Assembly: GCA_035297265.1 (NCBI GenBank)
Contig: DATGZH010000018.1
Span: forward strand, 1 to 64,000
Source of the DNA: DATGZH01 sp035297265
GTDB lineage: Bacteria; Actinomycetota; Acidimicrobiia; Acidimicrobiales; RAAP-2
Length of the DNA stretch: 64,000 nt
Direction: 5' to 3'
The notes under the pieces: model-generated
What the model was told of the DNA's origin: nothing
What the model saw: only the letters and a program-made list of their open reading frames with translations
The model's database searches: none
Part shown: positions 17,322-27,277 of the stretch, one piece after another
Layout: each line of letters opens with the position of its first letter
Position numbering within the stretch: the first letter of the stretch is position 1
Made by a program: the position numbers and the translations under genes

Positions 17322-17810
17322 TCAGCGCGGCGCCGGCGGCACCCCGATGTCCTCGTCCCAGAGGTCGGGATGATCGGCGATGAAGCTCGTGAGCAGCTCG
17401 GTGCACTCGGCGTCGTCGAGCTGGACGACGTGCAGCCCGAGCTCGGCCAGCCAGTCGTCGCCGCACCGGAAGTTGGACGACTCGCCGATGACGACCGTCC
17501 CGATACGGAACTGTCGCACGAGCCCGCTGCAGTACCAGCAGGGCGAGAGCGTCGTGACCATCACACAGTCCGGGTAGTCGCGGCGCCGGCCGGCGGCCCG
17601 GAAGGCCGACGTCTCGCCGTGCATGGACGGGTCGTCGTCCTGCACCCGACGGTTGTGGCCTCGGCCGAGCAGCTGGCCGTCGCGGTGGTAGAGCGCGGCG
17701 CCGATGGGGATGCCGCCCTCGGCCAGGCTGAGGCGGGCCTCCTCCAGGGCGACGGGGAGGAGCCGGCGGGCCTCCTCGAGGCTGAGCGGCGGGCGGCCAT
17801 TTGCAGTCAC
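17322..17810 (-). CDS. Cytosine deaminase, yeast FCY1 type
   Basis: A 162-residue zinc-dependent deaminase. The ligands and proton shuttle are His64-x-Glu66 ('MHGETSAF') and 'SPCWYC' (Cys91, Cys94), almost the same numbering as yeast cytosine deaminase. The C-terminal 'ADHPDLWDEDIG' matches the yeast tail that closes over the active site, and 'GESSNFRCG' matches its 'GENVNF' loop; these set it apart from guanine, tRNA-adenosine or riboflavin deaminases. It converts cytosine to uracil. Most bacteria use the unrelated CodA instead. It starts at a GTG only 27 bp from the divergent phosphoribosyltransferase. Confidence 0.85.
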   Translation of the reverse strand: MTANGRPPLSLEEARRLLPVALEEARLSLAEGGIPIGAALYHRDGQLLGRGHNRRVQDDDPSMHGETSAFRAAGRRRDYPDCVMVTTLSPCWYCSGLVRQFRIGTVVIGESSNFRCGDDWLAELGLHVVQLDDAECTELLTSFIADHPDLWDEDIGVPPAPR

Positions 17811-17837
17811 GCGCGCCAGCCGGCCAGAGTCGCGGTC

Positions 17838-18497
17838 ATGGTGACCACGGATGGTACCTACCGGGTGCAGGTCGGGTCCCAGGAGCTCGAGATCCCGCTC
17901 GTGCGGATCGCCGACGACCTCACCATCGCCCTCCTCATCTCGGTCGACCACGGCGTCGCCTTCTCCGCCCGCGCCGGCCAGGACCTGGCGGCGCTCCTCG
18001 CCCCTTACGACGCCGAGATCGTCGTCTCCGTGGCCACCATGGGCATCCCTCTTGCCATCGAGGTCAGCCGGGCCCTCGGCCTCGACGACTACGTGATCCT
18101 GCACAAGACGCCGAAGATCCACCTGAGCGACGCCATCGCCGAACCCGTGCGGTCGATCACGACGGCCCGCGATCAACGGCTGCTCTTCGACCGGGCCCGC
18201 ATGAAGGCCGTCCGCGGTCGCCGGGTGGCCGTGGTCGACGACGTCATCTCGACCGGGGGCTCGACCCAGGCCGCGCTGAACGTGCTGCGCCGGGTGGGCG
18301 CCGAGCCGGTCGTCGTCGGCACGCTCGTCACCGAGGGCGCGGTGTGGCGCGACACGCTCGGCGAGGACGCGGCGAAGGTCCAGGCTCTCGGGGCCATCCC
18401 GCTCTTCCGCCCCGGCCCCGACGGCTCCCTCGTCGAGGACTGGGAGGGCGGCGGCGGGACCAGCCCGGCCGAGGCGTCGGCCTCGGCCGGGTCCTGA
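17838..18497 (+). CDS. Purine-type phosphoribosyltransferase
   Basis: 219 residues with a type I PRTase fold. The PRPP loop 'VAVVDDVISTGGST' is complete, and 'IVVSVATMGIPLAIEVSRALGLDDYVILHKTPKIH' is the flexible-loop region of adenine/xanthine-type enzymes. The acidic C-terminal tail ('EDWEGGGG...') is probably disordered. It could be an adenine phosphoribosyltransferase or a PRTase-fold regulator. It lies between the deaminase and the permease in the salvage block, converging on the permease with nine bases between. Confidence 0.82.
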   Translation: MVTTDGTYRVQVGSQELEIPLVRIADDLTIALLISVDHGVAFSARAGQDLAALLAPYDAEIVVSVATMGIPLAIEVSRALGLDDYVILHKTPKIHLSDAIAEPVRSITTARDQRLLFDRARMKAVRGRRVAVVDDVISTGGSTQAALNVLRRVGAEPVVVGTLVTEGAVWRDTLGEDAAKVQALGAIPLFRPGPDGSLVEDWEGGGGTSPAEASASAGS

Positions 18498-18506
18498 CCC
18501 GCGGCC

Positions 18507-19997
18507 TTACAGGAGCCCCTGGGCGGCGAGCAGCTCCTGCTGGCGGTCCGCTTGCCTGCGCACGCCGCCCCGGGCGAGCACGAGGTAGAGCAGCCCGGCC
18601 ACCGCGATGCCCATGAAGATGCTGAAGTCGGCGCCGCTCGTGTGCACCGTGACGGGGTTGGCCCACGACGGGAGGAACGAGGCCGAGAGGGCCGACGTCG
18701 CGGCGATCATGCCGACCAACTGGGCGATGATCGCCGGCCACCAGATACCGCCGTGGCGGTAATAGAGGCCGTCTCGCCCGGTCTTCTGCAGCTCGCTCGG
18801 CACGTAACGCCAGCGCCGGAGGGCCCAGTCCACGAGGTAGATCGACATCCACGGGGCGATCCAAATGATCACGAGGGCCACGAAGTCGGTGAGGAAGTGG
18901 GTGAAGCTGGCGTTGAAGACGGCCCAGTAGGTGATGCCGAGGCAGATCACCGTGTCGACGATGACCGCCTGGTAGCGCTTCACGCGGATCCCCATGGCCT
19001 GGAGCGTCACCCCGGAGGAGTACATGTCGAGGCTGTTGATCCCGAACAGCTGGACGATGGCGAAGATGAGGAACACCACGACGAACCACGACGGGATGGC
19101 GCTCTGGTGGAGGAACGGGTAGAAGGCGCCGGCCTGCGTCGCCCCGACGCCCAGGATGAACGTGCCCACGACCGCGCCGAGCGTCATCACGAGGACCTCG
19201 GGGACGAACGTGCCGAGGAACACCCAGCCGACGATGGCCTTCTTCGACGAGTCACGCGGGCAGTAGCGGGAGTAGTCGTTGCCGCACTCCGTCCAGCCCA
19301 GACCCGAGAGGGCGATCGTGAAGGCCAGGCCGGCCATGAACGTCGGCCAGCCGGCGGTGCTCTTGATGGCCAGGTGGGCGTGGCCCGCGCTGAAGCCGAG
19401 GAAGATAGCGAAGATCACGACGAACGGGATGATGAGGACCCGCAGGACCTTCACGATCGAGGCGTGGCCGAAGAAGGGCAGGATGAACTGGATGCCCACG
19501 GCCAGGAGGACGAAGAGCACCTTGGCCGGGTCGCCGACCCCGAAGCCCGCCTTCACGGTGAGGACGAGGGCCGCGCCGACGATGAGGATCAGGCCCTCCA
19601 CCTCGAAGCCGATCTGGGTGAGCCAGTTGAAGAGGGCGATGAGCCGGTTGCCGTTCGGCCCGTAGGCCGCCCGGTTGGAGCCGAACACGGTGGTGCCGGT
19701 GTCGGGGCCCTGCAGGCTGCAGAGCCCGAGGAAGAAGTACGACAGGTTGCCGAGGATGATGATGCTGAGCGCCTGGGCGAAGTTGAACCCGAAGGTCATG
19801 AGGATGGCGCCGTAGATGAAGTACTCCACCTGCACGCTGGCCCCGGCCCACATCCCGCCGAGGTCGCGCGGCCGGGCCCAGCGCTCCGACTCGGGGATGA
19901 AGTCGACACCGTGGGTCTCGACGTGGAAGACCTGGTCCGTCGGGGGCAGCTCGTGGACCGACGTCGGCGTGGGTTCGTGGTCGGTGATGACCGCCAT
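18507..19997 (-). CDS. NCS1-family nucleobase:cation symporter
   Basis: 496 residues with about 12 transmembrane helices. The NCS1 signatures are visible: 'GGMWAGASVQVEYFIYGA' in helix 1 and the polar break 'GWTECGNDYSRYCPRD' near helix 6. The family takes up cytosine, purines, allantoin or hydantoins; the cytosine deaminase and upp next to it favour cytosine or another base. Start is an ATG with AGAGGGAG upstream. A 320-bp structured leader separates it from the adenosine deaminase on the same strand. Confidence 0.88.
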   Translation of the reverse strand: MAVITDHEPTPTSVHELPPTDQVFHVETHGVDFIPESERWARPRDLGGMWAGASVQVEYFIYGAILMTFGFNFAQALSIIILGNLSYFFLGLCSLQGPDTGTTVFGSNRAAYGPNGNRLIALFNWLTQIGFEVEGLILIVGAALVLTVKAGFGVGDPAKVLFVLLAVGIQFILPFFGHASIVKVLRVLIIPFVVIFAIFLGFSAGHAHLAIKSTAGWPTFMAGLAFTIALSGLGWTECGNDYSRYCPRDSSKKAIVGWVFLGTFVPEVLVMTLGAVVGTFILGVGATQAGAFYPFLHQSAIPSWFVVVFLIFAIVQLFGINSLDMYSSGVTLQAMGIRVKRYQAVIVDTVICLGITYWAVFNASFTHFLTDFVALVIIWIAPWMSIYLVDWALRRWRYVPSELQKTGRDGLYYRHGGIWWPAIIAQLVGMIAATSALSASFLPSWANPVTVHTSGADFSIFMGIAVAGLLYLVLARGGVRRQADRQQELLAAQGLL

Positions 19998-20317
19998 GCG
20001 TGCTCCCTCTGCTCGGGCGGCCGGGCGGGCCGGGCCGCGCGGAATGGCTCCTACTGCCCTGCTCTTCCCCGACGGCCCGGGCTCAGACCCGGGCGTCGGG
20101 CCGGCGGACGGGGAGCAGCCGCTCGAGACGGGACGCGGTCGGAGCGGGGCACGCGCCACCCCGCCGCCCCCCGGCGCGCCGTCCTTCGCACCTTGCCCCC
20201 CATTTCGCTCGGTCGGTGCGATCCCTGGACTCGCGCCACGGCTGTTGCCGCTGAGAGACTTCCCGCGAGCGGCGGCGCCGTCAAGCGAGACGGGGTCGGC
20301 CGCCGTCGGCCGCGGGC
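19998..20317 (-). promoter_or_regulatory. Structured 320-bp leader of the NCS1 permease
   Basis: No gene is visible. Read on the minus strand, the region holds an outer stem CTCGCG/CGCGAG (20264-20269 with 20230-20235) enclosing a CGGC-aaca-GCCG hairpin (20239-20250) and the motif GTCTCTCAG, followed downstream by long GC hairpins (20072-20095, for example CCCGGGTCTGAGCCCGGG). The layout suggests a regulatory leader, but I cannot match it to a known riboswitch consensus. Confidence 0.35.
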
Positions 20318-21511
20318 TCAGGCCCGGACGGAGACGAAGCTCTCGAGCTCGGCCAGGAGCGCAGCCCGGCGGTCCCCGTCGGCGAACGAGGAGGCGATCG
20401 AGGTCCGGGCGGCGTTGACGAGGGTCTCGCGCTCCCAGCGGAAGGTGGCGGCGCAGCGGACGTACTCGCCGGCGAGATCGATGCCGTAGAGGCGGGGGTC
20501 GTCGGTGTTGATGGAGAACGGGATCCCGGCTCGCCGGAGCGACTCCACCGGGTGGCGGGTCAGGTCGGGGACGACGCCGAGGGCCACGTTGGAGGTGGGG
20601 CACACGTCGAGGGCCAGCTGCCGGTCGACCAGCTCCATCACGACCGCGGTGTCCTCGAGGCAGCGGATCCCGTGGTCGATCCGCTCGACGTCGAGGAGGG
20701 CCATGGCCTCCCACACCGACCGGGCCCCGCCGGACTCCCCGGCGTGGGCGCAGCGGCGCAGGCCGCCTTCCCGGGCCCGGGCGAACGCCTCGATGAAGCG
20801 CTCGTTGTGCGAGCCCTGCGACTCGTCGCCGTCGAGCGAGAGGCCCGAGACCCGGGGATGGCGGACCTCGAGCATCCAGTCGAGGAGCTCCTGGGCCTCG
20901 AAGCGGCTCTGGGTCCGGCGCAGGCTGAGGCAGATGGTGGCGGTGGCGAACCCGTCCTGCTCGGCCGAGCGGAACCCGGCGTGCAGGGCGTCGATCATCG
21001 GGGCCAGTCGGCCGTGCCACCGCGGCCAGTGGGTGGGGTTCAAGATGACGTCGATGTGCCGGGTGCCCGAGGCCCAGGCGAAGCGTGAGGCGTCGAAGGC
21101 GATCATGGCCAGGTCGTCGGGCCGGTCGATCATGGCGCACGACCAGTCGAGATAGGCGAGGAGGTGGGCCAGGCTGGCCGAGGCGTGCCTCGCGTAGCCG
21201 AGGGCCGCCTCGGGGTCCACGCCGTGCCGTCGCGCCGCGGCCACGACGAGCTCGGGCTGGATGCAGCCTTCGAGATGGAGGTGGACCTCGGCCTTGGGCA
21301 GGCCGGCCACCCAGGTCCGGTCGACGAGGGAGGTCGTCGTGGTGGCCGGTGACGAGGAGCCGTCGACCTCGGAGGTCAGGGACCCCGGGCGACGGAAATC
21401 GACGACGGGCGCGGGTGGACCCCCGTCCCTGTCAGCTGGGCTCCCGACCGCCGGGCGCGGCTGCGCCGGAGGCGGCCCGGCCAGGCTCCCGTTCTCCGCC
21501 ACGCCCATCAT
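20318..21511 (-). CDS. Adenosine/adenine deaminase family
   Basis: The metal and catalytic motifs of the family are complete: 'AEVHLHLEG' (His77, His79), 'CAHAGESGG', 'RIDHGIRC', 'CPTSNVALGV' and 'NTDDP'. It deaminates adenosine or a relative (adenine or aminodeoxyfutalosine cannot be excluded). The first 65 residues are low-complexity and not conserved, and with the ATG at 21511 the gene would overlap the end of the MMPL gene by 80 bp; a GTG at 'VAGLPKAEVHLHLEG' is a shorter possible start. It extends the salvage block to purines. Confidence 0.88.
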   Translation of the reverse strand: MMGVAENGSLAGPPPAQPRPAVGSPADRDGGPPAPVVDFRRPGSLTSEVDGSSSPATTTTSLVDRTWVAGLPKAEVHLHLEGCIQPELVVAAARRHGVDPEAALGYARHASASLAHLLAYLDWSCAMIDRPDDLAMIAFDASRFAWASGTRHIDVILNPTHWPRWHGRLAPMIDALHAGFRSAEQDGFATATICLSLRRTQSRFEAQELLDWMLEVRHPRVSGLSLDGDESQGSHNERFIEAFARAREGGLRRCAHAGESGGARSVWEAMALLDVERIDHGIRCLEDTAVVMELVDRQLALDVCPTSNVALGVVPDLTRHPVESLRRAGIPFSINTDDPRLYGIDLAGEYVRCAATFRWERETLVNAARTSIASSFADGDRRAALLAELESFVSVRA

Positions 21512-23771
21512 CTTGACCTATACCCGCCCCGTCTGTCCCCCCGACCGCCGGCGCCCCGTCGACGTCGACCTCCACCCCCAGGTGCGGCACGATCCGGTCG
21601 AGGGAGCGGGGGAACCACCAGTTCGACGGGCCGAGGAGCTCCATCACCGAGGGCACGAGCACCATACGGACCAGCGTGGCGTCGATGAGGATCGAGACCG
21701 CGAGACCGAAGCCGAAGACCTTCAGCACCCGGAGCGGGTCGCCGATCACGAACGAGCCGAAGACGCAGATCATGATGGCTGCGGCGGCCGTGATGACCCG
21801 GGCGGTGCCGGCGAGTCCGTCGGCCACGGCGAGGGAGTTGTCGCCCGTCCGCCGCCACTCCTCCCGGATCCGCGAGAGCAGGAACACCTCGTAGTCCATC
21901 GAGAGCCCGAAGAGGATCGTGAACATCATGAGGGGGATCCACGGGTCGATGGGGCCCGTGCTGCCGATGGCGAACACCGAGCCGGCCCAGCCCCACTGGA
22001 AGATGGCCACGATGACCCCGTAGGCCGCCGCCACCGAGAGCAGGTTCATCACCGCCGCCTTGAGCGGGATCACCAGGGATCGGAAGACCGCCATGAGGAG
22101 CAGGAAGGCGAGCAGGATGACGACGCCGATGACGAGGAAGAGCCGCGAGGACAGGTAGGCGGCGGCGTCGATGCCCGCCGCCGTCTCGCCGCCGACGAGG
22201 ACCCGCACCCCGGTGCCCTCGGTGACCCGGGGGACGACGTCGGACCGCAGGTGCTGGACGAGCGTCTCGGTCGGCGCGGCCTGCGGTGCGGTCGTCGGGT
22301 AGGCCAGGACCACCGCCGTGTCGCCCGTCGCGTTGTAACGGGGTGGCGTGGCGAAGGCCACGCCCGGAGTGTGCCCGAGCCGGGTCGCCAGCTCCTGGAC
22401 CGCCTGCTGGCCGCCCGACCGGGGCAGCTCGGCCGCCAGGACGAGCGGGCCGTTGAAGCCCGGACCGAAACCCTCGGCCAGGAGGTCGAAGGCCTGGCGC
22501 GTCGTGAGGTTCGGCGGGTCGTTGCCGGCGTCGGTGAAGGCGAGGCGCATCGAGAAGAGCGGGATGGCGAGCAGGAGGAGCACGAGGAGCGCCGAGGTGC
22601 CGGTGACCACCGGGTGCCGCTGGACGGTCCGGCTCCAGCGGAACCAGAAGCTGCCGGGACGTCCGGGTGTGCCCGACTGGAGCAGGCCGGGGACGTGGAG
22701 CTTGTCGATGGCCCGCCCGGCGAAGCCGAGGAGGGCGGGGAGGAGGGTCATCGAGGCGGCCATCACGAGCACGACCGCGGCGATGGCGCCGAAGGCCATC
22801 CCCCGCATGAACGGCAGGTTGAGGATGAAGAGCCCGAGGAGCGAGAGGATCACGGTCGTCCCGGCGAAGAGGACGGCCCGTCCGGCGGTGGCGAGCGAGA
22901 CGGTGGCGGCCTCCCTCGGCTCGCGGCCTTCGGCCAGGCCCTGGCGGTAGCGGGTGACGACGAACAGCGCGTAGTCGATGCCGACGCCGAGGCCGATCAT
23001 CACCATCAGCTCGGGCCCGAACGTCGGGACGTTCAGCACCCGGCTGATGAGGTACTCGACGCCGAAGCCGATGGCGATGCCGAAGAGGGCGGTGATGATC
23101 GGCAGCCCCATGGCCACGACCGAGCCGAAGGCCAGCAGCATGATGAGCATCGCCGCGGTGATGCCGATGCCCTCGCTCGAGCCCGGGACCGCGTGGACCA
23201 CGAGGCCGATGGGTGAGCCGCCGAGGGCCACCTGGTAGCCCGGGCGGTCGAACGACTTGGCCCGGTTGATGACGTCGTTCACCGCGCTCGTCGACAGGTT
23301 GCCGGTCTGTTCGTCGAACTGGACCTGGGCGAAGGCGATGTGGCCGTCCGGGGAGACCTGGTGGGCCCCCGCCGGGCTGAACGGGCTGACCACCCCGCTC
23401 ACGTGGGGGAGGGGCCGGAGCGCCGCCACCAGCGACGCCGTCGTCGCCCGGTTGGCCGGCGAGGTGACCGGGCCGGTGGTGTGGATCACGACCTGGGCCG
23501 GGCTGCCCGCCTCCGCCGGGAAGTTCTTGGCCAGCAGGTCCTGGACCTGCTGGGAGGGGGAGTTCCCGCCGGAGAAGTTGTCCTGGAAGCGGCTGCCCAC
23601 CATCTGGGCCACCACCGTGATGCCGACCAGGACGAGGACCCAGAGGAGGAGGACGAGGCGCCGTCGGTCGTAGCAGGCGCCGGCCAGACGACCGAGGCCG
23701 CTCGCCTCCGCCGGGCGGACGCGCCGTGACGGCGGCGCGGCAAGGTCGGAGGGCTCCGTGGTGGTGGTCAT
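21432..23771 (-). CDS. MMPL/RND-superfamily membrane transporter
   Basis: 779 residues in two repeats, each with a large extracytoplasmic domain between helix 1 and helices 2-6. The proton-relay motifs 'GVGIDYALFVVTRYR' and 'FGLSMDYEVFLLSRIREEW' mark helix 4 of each half, as in mycobacterial MmpL proteins. It should export lipids or lipophilic compounds across the inner membrane. The final 50 residues are Gly/Glu/Arg-rich and overlap the start of the deaminase gene. Divergent from the dehydrogenase at 23883. Confidence 0.92.
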   Translation of the reverse strand: MTTTTEPSDLAAPPSRRVRPAEASGLGRLAGACYDRRRLVLLLWVLVLVGITVVAQMVGSRFQDNFSGGNSPSQQVQDLLAKNFPAEAGSPAQVVIHTTGPVTSPANRATTASLVAALRPLPHVSGVVSPFSPAGAHQVSPDGHIAFAQVQFDEQTGNLSTSAVNDVINRAKSFDRPGYQVALGGSPIGLVVHAVPGSSEGIGITAAMLIMLLAFGSVVAMGLPIITALFGIAIGFGVEYLISRVLNVPTFGPELMVMIGLGVGIDYALFVVTRYRQGLAEGREPREAATVSLATAGRAVLFAGTTVILSLLGLFILNLPFMRGMAFGAIAAVVLVMAASMTLLPALLGFAGRAIDKLHVPGLLQSGTPGRPGSFWFRWSRTVQRHPVVTGTSALLVLLLLAIPLFSMRLAFTDAGNDPPNLTTRQAFDLLAEGFGPGFNGPLVLAAELPRSGGQQAVQELATRLGHTPGVAFATPPRYNATGDTAVVLAYPTTAPQAAPTETLVQHLRSDVVPRVTEGTGVRVLVGGETAAGIDAAAYLSSRLFLVIGVVILLAFLLLMAVFRSLVIPLKAAVMNLLSVAAAYGVIVAIFQWGWAGSVFAIGSTGPIDPWIPLMMFTILFGLSMDYEVFLLSRIREEWRRTGDNSLAVADGLAGTARVITAAAAIMICVFGSFVIGDPLRVLKVFGFGLAVSILIDATLVRMVLVPSVMELLGPSNWWFPRSLDRIVPHLGVEVDVDGAPAVGGTDGAGIGQDDGRGGEREPGRAASGAAAPGGREPS

Positions 23772-23882
23772 GGCGGCGGGCTTCGAGGGCTGTGCTTCAA
23801 GCTACCGGCCCTCACGGGTCGCTCCCGACGCACGCCCGCTCGGCCCGAGCGGCCGCCCCCGTTGGGCCCTACGATCCAGCCG

Positions 23883-24920
23883 ATGCCCACCGACACCATG
23901 CCCGTATCGGTCTATGTCGGTGAGGGCCGCGTCACGGTCGAGGAACGGCCGGTGCCGGTCCCCGGCCCGGGCCAGGTCCTCATCGAGGTCGCCCGCTGCG
24001 GCATCTGCGGCACCGACCTCCACCTCGTCCTCGAGCAGATCGCCCGGCCGGGCTCGATCCTCGGTCACGAGTGGGCGGGCAGCGTGGCCGCCCTGGGGCC
24101 CAACGTCACCGGCTGGGAGTTGGGCGACCGGATCGTGGCCAACCCCACGTCGGGCTGCGGGCGTTGCCGGGCCTGCCTGCGGGGCCGGCCGTCGGTGTGC
24201 CTCGAGCGCGAGCCCCCCGACTACCTGTCGTGGCGCGGCGCGTTCTCCCGCTACGTCACGGCCAACGCCTCGTCGCTGCTCCGGATCCCCGAGCCCCTCG
24301 GCACCCGGGAAGCCGCGCTCACCGAGCCCACCGCCATCGCCATCCACGCGGTGCACCTCTCCGGGGTCACCCCCGAGGACCGGGTGCTCGTCACCGGGGC
24401 GGGCCCGGTCGGCCAGCTGATCCTGGCGGTCCTCCGGTCCGAGGGGATCGACGACGTCACGGTGAGCGAGCCGTCGCCGGTCCGCCGGGCCCGGGCGGCG
24501 GCCATCGGCGCCAAGGAGGTCGTCGAGCCCGAGGCGCTACCCGAGGCTCCGATGGGCCTGCCGGTCGTGCGGCCGTTCACGGTGGCCTTCGAGTGCTCCG
24601 GCCAGCCGTCGGCGGCCGAGGCCGCGCTCGACCAACTGGACTACGCCGGCCTCCTCGTGTTCGTGGGCACCGGCACGCGCCTCCCGAAGGTGAACCACAA
24701 CCGCATGATCGTCCTCGAGCTCACGGCCATCGGCGCCTACAACTACGACGCCGAGGGCTTCGGCCCGGCCCTCGAGCTCCTGGCCAGTGGGCGGCTGCCG
24801 CTCGACCTCCTCATCGAGCCCGACGACGTCCCGCTGGACGGCCTGCAAGAGACGCTCGAGCGCCTGGGCCGGGGCGAGATCCCCGGCAAGGTGCTCGTCC
24901 GACCGGAGGTGACCCCATGA
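23883..24920 (+). CDS. Zinc-dependent alcohol dehydrogenase (MDR family)
   Basis: 345 residues. The catalytic zinc site is 'CGICGTDLH' with 'GHEWAG', the structural zinc site is 'CGRCRACLRGRPSVC', and the cofactor motif is 'VTGAGPVGQLIL'. Members oxidise polyols, threonine or alcohols with NAD(P). The ATG at 23883 is preferred to the one at 23862. It overlaps the VOC gene by four bases (ATGA), so the two work together, perhaps on the same small carbonyl or dioxygenated substrate. Confidence 0.9.
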   Translation: MPTDTMPVSVYVGEGRVTVEERPVPVPGPGQVLIEVARCGICGTDLHLVLEQIARPGSILGHEWAGSVAALGPNVTGWELGDRIVANPTSGCGRCRACLRGRPSVCLEREPPDYLSWRGAFSRYVTANASSLLRIPEPLGTREAALTEPTAIAIHAVHLSGVTPEDRVLVTGAGPVGQLILAVLRSEGIDDVTVSEPSPVRRARAAAIGAKEVVEPEALPEAPMGLPVVRPFTVAFECSGQPSAAEAALDQLDYAGLLVFVGTGTRLPKVNHNRMIVLELTAIGAYNYDAEGFGPALELLASGRLPLDLLIEPDDVPLDGLQETLERLGRGEIPGKVLVRPEVTP

Positions 24921-25375
24921 CCGAGACCTTCAGCCCACGCCTCAACCACGTGGCGTTCAGCATGGACCCGGCCCTGCTCGACGACGAGGGTCGGGCCACG
25001 ATCCTCGACTTCTACGGGGAGGTGTTCGGCTGGACCGAGGGCGACAACACCGGCGAGAGCGGGAACCCCCTCATCCTCTACACCGGCACCTTCGGGCAGT
25101 TCGTCTACCTGCTGCCCGGCGACCCCTACCTCGTCACCCCCCGGCTGGACCACTTCGGCTTCCAGGTGGCCACGGTGGACGAGCTGGAGGACACGGTGGC
25201 CAAGGCCAAGCGCTACCAGGAGAAGGACGACCGGGTCTCGATCATCGACGTGAAGGCCCGGGTCTACCCGGGGCCCACCCACGACTTCACGCTGACGAGC
25301 GCCTACATCGGCTTCGTCCTCCCGCTCATGGTCGAGCTGCAGCACCTCGAGCGCAAGGAGCACGCCCCGACCTGA
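24917..25375 (+). CDS. VOC-family (glyoxalase/bleomycin-resistance fold) protein
   Basis: 152 residues with paired beta-alpha-beta-beta-beta modules: 'LNHVAFSMDP' begins the first and 'RLDHFGFQVATVDELEDTVAKAKRY' the second. The His of each 'NH/DH' and the Glu of 'MVELQHLE' are the likely metal ligands. Enzymes of this fold are glyoxalases, dioxygenases or epimerases; the actual activity is unknown. Coupled by an ATGA overlap to the alcohol dehydrogenase. Confidence 0.85.
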   Translation: MTETFSPRLNHVAFSMDPALLDDEGRATILDFYGEVFGWTEGDNTGESGNPLILYTGTFGQFVYLLPGDPYLVTPRLDHFGFQVATVDELEDTVAKAKRYQEKDDRVSIIDVKARVYPGPTHDFTLTSAYIGFVLPLMVELQHLERKEHAPT

Positions 25376-25443
25376 CCCGGGGGCCGCCGGCCGGCGGGAC
25401 CTCCCGTCGGCCACCCCCGGCCCGCCGGATAGCGTTAGGGCCG

Positions 25444-26436
<993 letters not shown>

Positions 26437-26455
26437 CGCCGCGGCGGGGGGAGCC

Positions 26456-27277
26456 ATGACCGAACTGTCACCGGAGACCCCCGGGATGGGGCACCTGCAG
26501 CAGGGCCGGATGCCGCTCTGGCTCCGGCCCGTGGGCTACTACGCCTACTCCTACAAGCGGACCTGGCGCGCCTCGATCACGACGAGCTTCCTCTACCCCG
26601 TCCTCTATCTGGCCGCCATGGGGGTGGGCCTCGGGTCGCTCATCAACCACCACGTCCACAACGTCGACCACGTCACGTACCTGGACTTCATCGCCCCCGG
26701 CCTCCTCGCGGCCACCGCCATGCAGATCGCCTCCAACGAGTCGATGTACCCCGTGATGGCGGCGATCAAGTGGTTGAAGACCTACTTCGCCATGCTGGCC
26801 AGCCCGCTGCGGGTGGACGACCTCCTGCTCGGGCACCTCACCTGGGTGGTCATCCGGCTCACGATGGTCTCGTCGATCTACCTCCTGATCATGGCCCTCT
26901 TCGGCGTGGTCCTCTCGCCCTTCGCGGTCCTCGCCCTGCCGGCGGCCATCCTCACCGGGCTGGCCTTCGCCGCGCCGATCTCGGCCTTCGCCGCCTCCCA
27001 GGAGAACGACACCGGCTTCGCCACCCTCCAGCGGCTCATCCTCGTGCCCATGTTCCTCTTCTCCGGCGTCTTCTTCCCGGTGTCCCAGCTGCCGGAGTGG
27101 ATGCGGGTGGTGGCCTACTGCCTCCCGCTGTACCACGGCGTGGACCTGTGCCGGACGCTCGTCCTCGGCCAGCTCCGCTGGGGCGGCGACGTGTTCGACG
27201 TCGTGTACCTCGTGGTCCTCGTGGTCGTCGGCTATCTCCTCGGCCGGATGACCTACCACCGGCGGCTGATCGTATGA
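26456..27277 (+). CDS. ABC-2 type permease (first)
   Basis: 273 residues with six hydrophobic helices in the ABC-2 arrangement: an amphipathic N-terminal segment 'YYAYSYKRTWRASITTSF', a loop with 'YLDFIAPGLLAATAMQIAS', and the late motif 'LFSGVFFPVSQLPEWMR'. These features match DrrB/NodJ-type exporters. It overlaps the next permease by four bases (ATGA). The sequence is clearly homologous to the second permease, suggesting an old duplication. Confidence 0.9.
   Translation: MTELSPETPGMGHLQQGRMPLWLRPVGYYAYSYKRTWRASITTSFLYPVLYLAAMGVGLGSLINHHVHNVDHVTYLDFIAPGLLAATAMQIASNESMYPVMAAIKWLKTYFAMLASPLRVDDLLLGHLTWVVIRLTMVSSIYLLIMALFGVVLSPFAVLALPAAILTGLAFAAPISAFAASQENDTGFATLQRLILVPMFLFSGVFFPVSQLPEWMRVVAYCLPLYHGVDLCRTLVLGQLRWGGDVFDVVYLVVLVVVGYLLGRMTYHRRLIV

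Noticed and set aside
20221..20270. TPP or glycine riboswitch suggested by CTGAGAG / CTCTCAG
   Set aside because: The remaining consensus blocks of both classes are missing on either strand, so I kept it only as an unclassified leader.
21261..23216. 651-codon open frame antisense to the MMPL gene
   Set aside because: High-GC shadow of the opposite strand; composition is Gly/Arg/Asp/His-rich with no domain, while the MMPL frame has clear motifs throughout. The same applies to 880-2274, 33271-34458 and 9161-9988.
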